Part shown: piece after piece, positions 1 through 5,554 of the stretch | Position numbering within the stretch: the stretch's first letter is position 1 | Layout: each line of letters begins with the position of its first letter | From: Flavobacteriaceae bacterium | GTDB lineage: Bacteria > Bacteroidota > Bacteroidia > Flavobacteriales > Flavobacteriaceae | Assembly: GCA_002729755.1 (NCBI GenBank) | Contig: PBYT01000016.1 | Coordinates: forward strand, 1-5,554 | Reading direction: 5' to 3' | Length of the DNA: 5,554 bases | Translations under genes and position numbers: made by a program | Notes under the pieces: model-generated | Told to the model about the DNA's origin: nothing | What the model saw: the letters and a program-made list of their open reading frames with translations, nothing else | Database searches by the model: none

Positions 1-279
1 ATCATCAGGATGTTTAAGGGAATTAAAAAAATTTTCAGGATTAGGATTTTGACTAAGATAGAATGAATAATTAGAGAGATTATCAAGTTTACTATCAGCC
101 AGATTTATAACACTCTCTTGCCAATAGTAGTATTGATTCAGACCTTTCCAAATAAAGTCACTAATTTCAAGATCATTCTCAAGTTTTGCAATATTAGGAT
201 CTTCATCACTTTCTTTTTTACAGCCTATAAGTAATAAAGAAAAAATTATAAAAATTGATATAATTCGATTAATATTCAT
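1..279 (-). CDS. Surface lipoprotein, probable S41-family (C-terminal processing type) peptidase, N-terminal part only
   Basis: This gene begins at the ATG at 279 and is open to the left edge, giving 93 codons without a stop. Residues 1-20 form a lipoprotein signal peptide: a short polar start with Arg5, a hydrophobic run, then lipobox L-I-G-C with the lipidated Cys20. The next residues, KKESDED, are acidic and lysine-rich, like the lipoprotein export signals that send Bacteroidota lipoproteins to the cell surface. Residues about 41-86 (DFIWKGLNQYYYWQ, then LADSKLDN and a PENFFNSL-like stretch) resemble the N-terminal region of flavobacterial lipoproteins annotated as S41 peptidases. The PDZ and Ser/Lys catalytic parts would lie outside the window, so enzyme activity is inferred from remembered family similarity only. 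The start is 4 bases after the purB stop, which suggests co-transcription and perhaps translational coupling. No clear ribosome binding site precedes it. Confidence 0.72.
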   Translation of the reverse strand, partial: MNINRIISIFIIFSLLLIGCKKESDEDPNIAKLENDLEISDFIWKGLNQYYYWQESVINLADSKLDNLSNYSFYLSQNPNPENFFNSLKHPDD

Positions 280-283
280 GGTT

Positions 284-1627
284 CTATACCCCAGTATAAT
301 TTGATGGTGTGATAACTTTTAGCTCATTTTTAATCTTTTCATTTACTTCGAGACTATCAATAAATTTATGAAGAATTTCTTTTGTTATAGAAGTATTTTT
401 TCTTGTTAACTCTTTCAAAGATTCATAAGGGTTTTGATATCCTTCTCTTCTTAGAATAGTTTGAATAGCTTCTGAAATTATTATCCAATTTTCTTCAAGG
501 TCAGCATTAATTTTACTTTTATTGACAATTAATTTATCTAAGCCTTTAATTATTGATTTAATTGATATTATAGTATGGCTAAATGGAACTCCAATATTTC
601 TTAGGACTGTACTATCGCTTAGATCCCTTTGTAGTCTTGATTTTGTTAATTTATTAGAAAAGAAATCAAAAATTGAATTTGCAACCCCTATATTTCCTTC
701 AGCATTTTCAAAATCAATGGGATTAATTTTATGAGGCATTGCAGAAGATCCTACTTCATCATTTTTGATTTTTTGTTTAAAGTAATCTAAAGAAATATAT
801 GTCCATATATCTAGACTTAAATCAAGTAAGATGTTATTTATTCTTCTAACATTATCACAAAGTGAAGCAAAAGAATCATAATGCTCAATTTGAGTTGTAG
901 GGAAAGAATAATCTAGATTAAGCTCTGATTCAACGAATTTCTTTCCAAAAGCTTTCCAATTAATTTTCGGGAATGCGACTTTATGTGCATTAAAATTCCC
1001 TACTGCTCCCCCAAATTTTGCAGAGTTGGGTATCTGCATTAATGATTTTCTTTGATTCTTAATTCTTGTAGAAAACACAAGAATTTCCTTTCCTAATTTT
1101 GTTGGAGAGGCTGGTTGACCATGTGTCCTGGAAATTATTGTAATATCTTTATATTTTTCAGAGATCTCATCTAAATGATTGATTAATTTATCTAATTCTG
1201 GAATATAAATATTACTAATGAATTCTTTTATTGAAAGAGGAATTGCTGTATTGTTTATATCCTGAGAGGTTAAGCCAAAATGAATAAATTCTTTATAATC
1301 ACTAAGTTTATTTTGATCAAACTTCTTTTTTATAAAATATTCAACAGCTTTAACGTCGTGATTAGTTTTCTCTTCAATTTTTTTTATTTCAATTGCATCT
1401 TTCATAGAGAAATCAGTATAGATGTTTCTTAAAATCTTAGTTTTTTTGGAATTTAATGGCTTAAGCTTACCAATACGGTTTTTGCAAAGGAATAAGAAAT
1501 ACTCAATTTCAACCTTTAGTCTATAATAAATAAGGGCTTTCTCACTAAAGTATTTGCTAATTGAATCAACCTTATCTCTATATCTTCCATCTATTGGGGA
1601 GATGGCGTCTAATTTTTTTTCTCTCAT
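284..1627 (-). CDS. purB: Adenylosuccinate lyase
   Basis: This cytoplasmic enzyme of purine synthesis acts twice: it cleaves SAICAR to AICAR plus fumarate, and adenylosuccinate to AMP plus fumarate. The 447-residue protein belongs to the fumarase/aspartase superfamily and resembles the E. coli type along its whole length. Visible motifs are SPIDGRYR near residues 10-17, TNHDVKAVEYF at 88-98, TSQDINN near 120-126, SRTHGQP with the conserved His169, TTQIEHYD near 244-251, the superfamily signature GSSAMPHKINP at 293-303 carrying the mobile-loop serines, and LQRDLSDSTVLRN near 332-344. It ends at SNYTGV, about a dozen residues short of the E. coli protein, as I recall for other Flavobacteriia. 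I chose the ATG at 1627. An in-frame TTG at 1633 would add two residues, but it lies inside the candidate -7 promoter box. All key motifs are intact. The gene lies between two envelope-protein genes on the same strand. Confidence 0.98.
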   Translation of the reverse strand: MREKKLDAISPIDGRYRDKVDSISKYFSEKALIYYRLKVEIEYFLFLCKNRIGKLKPLNSKKTKILRNIYTDFSMKDAIEIKKIEEKTNHDVKAVEYFIKKKFDQNKLSDYKEFIHFGLTSQDINNTAIPLSIKEFISNIYIPELDKLINHLDEISEKYKDITIISRTHGQPASPTKLGKEILVFSTRIKNQRKSLMQIPNSAKFGGAVGNFNAHKVAFPKINWKAFGKKFVESELNLDYSFPTTQIEHYDSFASLCDNVRRINNILLDLSLDIWTYISLDYFKQKIKNDEVGSSAMPHKINPIDFENAEGNIGVANSIFDFFSNKLTKSRLQRDLSDSTVLRNIGVPFSHTIISIKSIIKGLDKLIVNKSKINADLEENWIIISEAIQTILRREGYQNPYESLKELTRKNTSITKEILHKFIDSLEVNEKIKNELKVITPSNYTGV

Positions 1628-1630
1628 ACA

Positions 1631-1661
1631 CAAAGATAGACTAAGTTTAGATAATTTAAAA
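1631..1661 (-). promoter_or_regulatory. Candidate Bacteroidota promoter for purB, near-leaderless
   Basis: On the minus strand TATCTTTG (1638 to 1631) matches the Bacteroidota -7 consensus TAnnTTTG exactly. A TTTT (1661 to 1658), three of four bases of the -33 TTTG, lies 19 bases upstream. Initiation a few bases past the -7 box would start the mRNA at or within about three bases of the purB ATG at 1627. The -33 part overlaps the stop codon of the upstream gene, so this promoter would add to read-through transcription from that gene. Assignment is by motif only. Confidence 0.55.
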
Positions 1662-2423
1662 CTCTAGAAGCCTATACTCATCATAGCATTCATTTATTGC
1701 TTCCATAATCTGCAGATCATTAGCTTCTTTTATGAATGTATCTGAAAAACTGCAATTCCTAAGTATTTCATTAATATCTATTTTGGGAATCCCTAAAAGT
1801 TGAACCAGAACTTCTCTGTCAAATTTTGTTGATAATAATATTTTTATTTGTTCATCCTCTCTCATTAATCTTAGCTTCGCCATTTTTTTAGGGTTCCGCT
1901 TAAATAAACTATTCAAAAAGTCTGCAGGATTAAATATAGCCCCTAGTACCTTTGAGATTCCAGACCGAGTTCTTCTTCCCCCTTCATAACCAAGATTTGG
2001 AAGACCAATTATTCGATATCTAACAGAAGTGTTTATTGGAGCATTCTTAACATCAATCTCAAGATATCCAGTTAATCTATATGGTGTGATTATAACTTCC
2101 TCAAGAGCTAAAGCTAATTCAGTCAAATTAAATGTTAAGTCATTATCTTCATATTTAATTAAATCATTTGTAACAATAATTTTAAGAGGTTTATAACCGA
2201 TATAAGAAAAGTATAAAGTGTCATTTACTGATGCATTTATTTCAAAAATACCTTCCTTATCAGTAATTGTTCCTACAACTTTGCTTAGGTTTAATACATG
2301 AACATTCTGAAGTGAAGTTTTTGATGATTCACTTTTAACTTTCCCCCTTACTGTGTTTTTAGTATCTTGAGCATATATAAAGGTGCATATTAAACAAAAA
2401 GAAATTGTTAGGACTTTTCTCAT
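1656..2423 (-). CDS. Secreted protein with carboxypeptidase-like regulatory domain and uncharacterised C-terminal domain
   Basis: The 255-residue protein starts with a type I signal peptide (MRKV, hydrophobic core, cleavage probably after Ala18 in IYA-Q), so the mature form is exported to the periplasm or outer membrane. Residues about 24-88 form a CarboxypepD_reg-like beta-sandwich: VRGKV, NVHVLNLSKVVGTITDKEG, then LYFSYIGYKPL. This domain is common at the N-terminus of SusC/TonB-dependent receptors, but the protein is far too short to contain a plug and barrel. After LEEVIITPYRLTGYLEIDV (108-125) comes a conserved-looking region with NLGYEGGRR near 143-151, GAIFNPADFLNSLF near 161-174, and a helical, charged end. 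I recall similar stand-alone proteins in flavobacteria, of unknown function. The gene precedes purB by 28 bases on the same strand and diverges from priA. No catalytic residues are recognisable. A structural or envelope-assembly role is only a guess. Confidence 0.9.
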   Translation of the reverse strand: MRKVLTISFCLICTFIYAQDTKNTVRGKVKSESSKTSLQNVHVLNLSKVVGTITDKEGIFEINASVNDTLYFSYIGYKPLKIIVTNDLIKYEDNDLTFNLTELALALEEVIITPYRLTGYLEIDVKNAPINTSVRYRIIGLPNLGYEGGRRTRSGISKVLGAIFNPADFLNSLFKRNPKKMAKLRLMREDEQIKILLSTKFDREVLVQLLGIPKIDINEILRNCSFSDTFIKEANDLQIMEAINECYDEYRLLEF

Positions 2424-2464
2424 AGTACAATTGCTAAATTAGAAAGAATATATTATAATTAACC
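2424..2464. promoter_or_regulatory. Divergent intergenic region, likely overlapping promoters
   Basis: Only 41 bases separate the start of the secreted-protein gene (minus) from the start of priA (plus), so both promoters must overlap here or reach into the opposing gene. On the minus strand TAATTTAG (2441 to 2434) differs from TAnnTTTG by one base and lies 10 bases before the ATG at 2423, with no clear -33 box. On the plus strand TTG (2431-2433) is followed 17 bases later by TATTATAA (2451-2458), a weak -7 match a few bases before the priA ATG. Neither assignment is strong. Confidence 0.35.
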
Positions 2465-4915
2465 ATGAATTCCTTTGCAGATGTAATTTTACCTCTTCCT
2501 CTTCCAAAGCCTTTTACGTATAAATTGTCTGAAAAAGAATCAAAAGTTTTAAAAGTTGGTTTTAGAGTAGCAGTTAGTTTTGGAAAAAGAAAAATTTATA
2601 CAGGAATTATTAGCAGACTTCACAATGAATCACCTCTTAATTATGAAGTAAAGCCTATAGAATTCATATATGATTCGAAATCAATTGTAGATCAATTAAG
2701 AATTGACTTTTGGACCTGGATGTCCAAATACTATTTTTCACCAATAGGAGATATACTAAAAGCTGCAGTCCCTTCAACCTTGCTATTAGAGAGTGAATCT
2801 ATTATTTCTAAAATTGATATTTCCGAAGAAGAAATAAAAAATATGAGTGATAATGAGTACTTAATCTATGAAGCATTAGAATTGGAAGACATAAGAATTG
2901 CAGACATTAACCTCATAACTGATCATAAAACAGTTTACCCGATTATACAAAAAATGATACAGTCAGGATATATAGAGTTAAAGCAGCAAATAAAAGAAAA
3001 GTATAAGCCTAAATTAGTTAAGTTCATAAAACTTACAAGTCAAAAAAAATCAAAAAAAAGTATAAAAGATGTTTTAAATGAAATAAAAAAATATCCGAAA
3101 CAGAAAGAAATTTTAATGACAATAGTGAAGATTGATAAGAATAAAAATACTTGGATAAAATTAACCGAAATAAAAAACCATTTAAGCTTTTCAACATCTT
3201 CATTAAAAAGTCTTGAAAGAAAAAAAATAATTGAGATTAAAATTTTTCAGGAGGATAGGAATATTGAACAAAACTTTGAAACTAAAAAGAAAATTGTTCT
3301 ATCTCAGTCGCAATCAAAAGCTGTAGAAAAAATTAATTCGGAGTTTAAAAAAATGGATGTGGTTTTACTAGAAGGTGTAACATCTTCAGGGAAAACAGAG
3401 ATATATTTAAATATTATTGAAAACTATTTAAGTGATAACAGACAGGTCTTATACCTACTTCCAGAAATATCACTAACTACTCAGATTATTCAAAAATTGA
3501 AAAATTATTTTGGAGACAAGGTTTCTGTTTTTCATTCAAGAAATTCAATACACGAGAGAACAGAAGTATGGCGAAATGTTCAAGAAAATAAAAAAAATGC
3601 ACAAATAATTATTGGAGCAAGATCATCTTTGTTCTTGCCATTTAAAAATCTAGGTTTAATTATAATTGATGAAGAACATGAAAATTCATATAAACAACAA
3701 GAGCCTTCACCTAGATACCATGCTAGAGATTCTGCAATTATACTATCAAGATTACACAAATCAAAAATTATACTTGGATCTGCAACCCCATCCATAGAAT
3801 CATCAAAAAATGCTAGAAACGGGAAGTATGGTTGGGTAAAACTTAATGAAAGATATGGGGGTATAAGAATGCCTAAAATTGAAACAATTGATATTAAGGA
3901 AGAAATTCTAAATGATCAAATGAATGGTCTCTTCTCAAAAAAATTAATAGATGAAATAGGAAATACATTAAAAGAAAAAAAACAAGTGATATTATTTAGA
4001 AATAGGAGAGGCTATGCTTCTATATGGATGTGTAATACATGTGGATATCATATTAATTGTGATAATTGTGATGTGACACTTACTTTTCATAATGTTTCAA
4101 ACAATCTAAAATGTCATTATTGTGGCTTTACTATTAAAACTCCAAAAATTTGTTCAACCTGTGGAGTAGAGAGCATGATTAATAAAGGAGATGGAACTCA
4201 ACAAATTGAAGAAAGTATTAAGGAATATTTTCCTAAAGCAAAGGTTAATAGGATGGATTGGGATACAACTAGAGGAAAATGGTCTTTTGATAAGATCATT
4301 AATTCATTTTCAGATCACGAAATTGACATTTTAATAGGGACTCAGATGGTAACAAAAGGACTTGATTTTAATAATGTAAAGTTAGTAGGGGTTTTAAACA
4401 CAGATCATTTTTTAAATTTCCCAAACTTTAGAGCTCATGAAAAGGCTTTTCAAGTCTTAACTCAGGTTGCAGGAAGGGCTGGAAGAAAAGAAACACAAGG
4501 AAAAGTTTTACTTCAAACATACCAACCAAATCATCCAATAATTCAATATGTAATTAATAATGACTATAAAAGTATGTTCGAGGCACAGTTAGTTGAAAGG
4601 ATTGAGTATAAATATCCACCATACGTAAGATTGATTAAATTGACGATTAAAGATAAAAGTCATGATAAGGTCAACATTGCATGTGAATGGTTGGATAAAA
4701 TGATGAGAAGATCATATAAAGGAGATATACTAGGCCCGGTTTATCCTGAGATATCAAGAGTGAGGAATAAATATCAAAAACAATTTATTATAAAACTAAA
4801 AAATATTGATTCAATAAATCAATTTAGGAGTATCCTAAATAAAACTCTAATTAGCTTTGATTCTATTTCAAAATATAGGTCTGTGAGGGTAATAGTTGAT
4901 GTAGATCCACTTTAG
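2465..4915 (+). CDS. priA: Primosomal protein N', replication-restart 3'-to-5' DNA helicase
   Basis: PriA recognises stalled or collapsed replication forks, remodels them and directs reloading of the replicative helicase DnaB. The 816-residue length fits Bacteroidota PriA. Residues 1 to about 105 are the 3'-end-binding domain (FADVILPLPLPKPFTY start). A lysine-rich winged-helix region follows to about 275. The SF2 helicase core has Walker A GVTSSGKTE at 304-312 (Lys310), the DEEH box at 402-405, an aromatic-rich loop with RYHARDSA near 417-424, GSATPS at 438-443, and FRNRRGY near 511-517. The two-zinc insert has all eight cysteines: 523, 526, 532, 535, 550, 553, 563 and 566. Motif V is GTQMVTKGLDF at 625-635 and motif VI QVAGRAGR at 667-674. 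The C-terminal domain ends in VDVDPL. All key residues are present. The ATG is the first codon of the conserved N-terminus and has no Shine-Dalgarno sequence. Two A8 runs occur near 3042-3059, in frame. rpsF follows on the same strand after 79 bases. Confidence 0.98.
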   Translation: MNSFADVILPLPLPKPFTYKLSEKESKVLKVGFRVAVSFGKRKIYTGIISRLHNESPLNYEVKPIEFIYDSKSIVDQLRIDFWTWMSKYYFSPIGDILKAAVPSTLLLESESIISKIDISEEEIKNMSDNEYLIYEALELEDIRIADINLITDHKTVYPIIQKMIQSGYIELKQQIKEKYKPKLVKFIKLTSQKKSKKSIKDVLNEIKKYPKQKEILMTIVKIDKNKNTWIKLTEIKNHLSFSTSSLKSLERKKIIEIKIFQEDRNIEQNFETKKKIVLSQSQSKAVEKINSEFKKMDVVLLEGVTSSGKTEIYLNIIENYLSDNRQVLYLLPEISLTTQIIQKLKNYFGDKVSVFHSRNSIHERTEVWRNVQENKKNAQIIIGARSSLFLPFKNLGLIIIDEEHENSYKQQEPSPRYHARDSAIILSRLHKSKIILGSATPSIESSKNARNGKYGWVKLNERYGGIRMPKIETIDIKEEILNDQMNGLFSKKLIDEIGNTLKEKKQVILFRNRRGYASIWMCNTCGYHINCDNCDVTLTFHNVSNNLKCHYCGFTIKTPKICSTCGVESMINKGDGTQQIEESIKEYFPKAKVNRMDWDTTRGKWSFDKIINSFSDHEIDILIGTQMVTKGLDFNNVKLVGVLNTDHFLNFPNFRAHEKAFQVLTQVAGRAGRKETQGKVLLQTYQPNHPIIQYVINNDYKSMFEAQLVERIEYKYPPYVRLIKLTIKDKSHDKVNIACEWLDKMMRRSYKGDILGPVYPEISRVRNKYQKQFIIKLKNIDSINQFRSILNKTLISFDSISKYRSVRVIVDVDPL

Positions 4916-4918
4916 TTT

Positions 4919-4954
4919 TTTGCCTAATATTTAATCTAATCAAAATTTGGCAAA
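4919..4954. repeat. Imperfect inverted repeat in the priA-rpsF spacer
   Basis: TTTGCCTAAT (4919-4928) pairs with ATTTGGCAAA (4945-4954) in nine of ten positions, with one T-T mismatch and a 16-base loop. The right arm contains the palindrome TTTG-G-CAAA (4946-4954), which overlaps the -33 box of the rpsF promoter. No T-run follows on the plus strand, and none on the minus strand either, so it does not look like a standard intrinsic terminator. It could be an operator or a weak hairpin in priA read-through RNA. Confidence 0.45.
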
Positions 4955-4965
4955 TAATATTTAAT
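4925..4965 (+). repeat. 11-base direct repeat, two copies at 30-base pitch
   Basis: TAATATTTAAT occurs at 4925-4935 and again, exactly, at 4955-4965. The copies are 30 bases apart start to start, close to three helical turns. Both contain only A and T in an A+T-rich spacer, so chance is possible. The second copy lies between the -33 and -7 boxes of the rpsF promoter, where a bound protein could affect transcription. No regulator is known from this sequence. Confidence 0.5.
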
Positions 4966-4977
4966 AAACTAATTTTG
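4946..4977 (+). promoter_or_regulatory. Candidate Bacteroidota promoter for rpsF-rpsR
   Basis: TTTG (4946-4949) is followed after 20 bases by TAATTTTG (4970-4977). Together they match both halves of the Bacteroidota consensus (TTTG, then TAnnTTTG) exactly at a usual spacing. Initiation a few bases downstream would give a leader of only about 11-15 bases before the rpsF ATG at 4995. This suggests that the ribosomal protein genes are transcribed independently of priA, with possible read-through from it. Confidence 0.65.
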
Positions 4978-4994
4978 CGAGCTAACAATTTTAG

Positions 4995-5336
4995 ATGAAA
5001 AGTTACGAAACAGTATTTATACTAAATCCAGCTTTGTCAGAGGACCAAGTTGCAAAGAGTATATCAAAGTATGAGAAATTTTTAAAATCTAATGGAGCCA
5101 AATTGGTTCATAAAGAAAACTGGGGTTTAAAGAAGCTGGCTTATACAATTGAAAATAAAAATAGTGGTTTTTATAACCTTTTTCAGTTTACTGCTCCATC
5201 AGAAATAATTTCTCCTTTTGAAGTAGAATTTAGTAGAGACGAAACTGTTATGCGCTATTTAACTGTAACTCTTGATAAGCACGCACTAGCATGGGCAGAA
5301 AAGAGAAAAAATAGAAAACCGAAAAAAGTAAAATAA
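4995..5336 (+). CDS. rpsF: 30S ribosomal protein S6 (bS6)
   Basis: bS6 binds the central domain of 16S rRNA together with bS18 and forms part of the platform of the small subunit. The 113-residue protein shows the family pattern: an opening beta strand YETVFILNP (4-12), an amphipathic helix containing KSISKYEKFL, the strand pair KENWGLKKLAYTIENKNSGFY (about 40-60), and RDETVMRYLTVTLDKHA near 81-97, which is the usual RxxVMRxLTV region. A basic tail (KRKNRKPKKVK) ends the protein, as in other Bacteroidota S6. The start codon is the only sensible one and has no Shine-Dalgarno sequence upstream. The stop TAA is followed at once by the ATG of rpsR, so the two are surely co-transcribed and probably translationally coupled. 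Unlike the E. coli operon, there is no priB between them. Confidence 0.98.
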   Translation: MKSYETVFILNPALSEDQVAKSISKYEKFLKSNGAKLVHKENWGLKKLAYTIENKNSGFYNLFQFTAPSEIISPFEVEFSRDETVMRYLTVTLDKHALAWAEKRKNRKPKKVK

Positions 5337-5554
5337 ATGTCCAAAATTGAAGAACAATCTAAGAGTAGTAATACTGGTGAAATAAGATACCTTTCACCTC
5401 TTGATATTGATACTGCAAAAGTTAAAAAATATTGCATGTTTAGGAGATCTGGTATTAAATATGTTGATTATAAGGATCCGGACTTTTTGAATAGATTTAT
5501 TAATGAACAAGGTAAAATTTTACCAAGAAGATTAACAGGAACTTCATTAAAATA
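5337..5554 (+). CDS. rpsR: 30S ribosomal protein S18 (bS18), 5' part only
   Basis: The reading frame starts at the ATG directly after the rpsF stop and runs 72 complete codons plus two bases to the right edge. After a variable N-terminus, residues about 15-72 follow Bacteroidota S18 closely: EIRYLSPLDI, KKYCMFRRSGIKYVDYKDPDFL, then NEQGKILPRRLTGTSLK. The last phrase is the conserved rRNA-binding region of S18 and would normally continue as YQRKV. The two final bases, TA, agree with a Tyr codon. As I recall, full-length homologues are about 98-100 residues, so roughly a quarter is missing at the window edge and not by mutation. bS18 pairs with bS6 on the 30S platform. rplI (L9) commonly follows in this operon but cannot be seen here. 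Only one cysteine (Cys31) appears, so there is no zinc site in the visible part. Confidence 0.96.
   Translation, partial: MSKIEEQSKSSNTGEIRYLSPLDIDTAKVKKYCMFRRSGIKYVDYKDPDFLNRFINEQGKILPRRLTGTSLK

Noticed and set aside
522..734. Plus-strand reading frame of 70 codons inside purB
   Set aside because: It lies wholly antisense to well-conserved purB coding sequence, resembles no family I know, and is best explained as a shadow of the real gene.
1631..1633. TTG as an upstream start for purB, adding two residues
   Set aside because: It lies inside the candidate -7 promoter box, is a rarer start codon, and the added residues belong to no conserved part of the family.
3042..3059. Two A8 runs separated by two bases in priA, considered as a slippage or phase-variation site
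   Set aside because: Both are in frame (Lys codons) in a lysine-rich linker. Similar eight-base runs occur in purB at 1613-1620 and 1378-1385, so they look like ordinary features of an A+T-rich genome.
3580..3795. Minus-strand reading frame of 71 codons inside priA
   Set aside because: It is antisense to the conserved DEEH and GSATPS helicase motifs and has no independent coding signal.
4919..4965. Intrinsic terminator after priA
   Set aside because: The hairpin is weak, has a 16-base loop and a mismatch, and is not followed by a T-run on either strand. I listed it only as an inverted repeat.
5255..5437. Minus-strand reading frame of 60 codons across the rpsF-rpsR junction
   Set aside because: It overlaps two clear ribosomal protein genes on the other strand. 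Its hydrophobic look comes from reading Lys/Glu-rich codons in reverse.
5337..5554. rpsR as a truncated pseudogene
   Set aside because: The frame is open to the last base and conserved up to the edge, so the missing part is due only to the window boundary.

Overview
This window looks like an ordinary chromosomal core region of a low-GC member of the Bacteroidota, most likely Flavobacteriales. The base composition is clearly A+T-rich (roughly 70% by eye). The proteins have the Flavobacteriia forms of PurB, PriA, S6 and S18. No translation start has a convincing Shine-Dalgarno sequence. Two promoters match the Bacteroidota sigma consensus (-33 TTTG, -7 TAnnTTTG). The identification comes from remembered family sequences, not from a database search.

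The left half is a minus-strand gene run. Read in the direction of transcription it is: a secreted protein with a carboxypeptidase-like regulatory domain (1656-2423), adenylosuccinate lyase purB (284-1627), and the N-terminal 93 codons of a lipoprotein resembling S41-family peptidases (279 to beyond the left edge). The spacers are 28 and 4 bases, so the three are probably co-transcribed. purB also has its own candidate promoter, which would give an almost leaderless mRNA.

A 41-base divergent spacer (2424-2464) separates this run from the plus-strand half: primosomal helicase priA (2465-4915), then rpsF (4995-5336) and the 5' part of rpsR (5337 to beyond the right edge). The 79-base priA-rpsF spacer holds a near-consensus promoter, an 11-base direct repeat at 30-base pitch and an imperfect inverted repeat. 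rpsF and rpsR abut with no spacer.

The genes do unrelated housekeeping work: purine synthesis, replication restart and the 30S ribosomal platform. Two envelope proteins of less clear role accompany purB. There is no stretch over 300 bases without a gene, and I see no mobile element, CRISPR array, tRNA, rRNA or riboswitch. I found no convincing new biological system. The points most worth a second look are the short-leader promoters, the repeat structure before rpsF, and the uncharacterised C-terminal domain of the protein upstream of purB.
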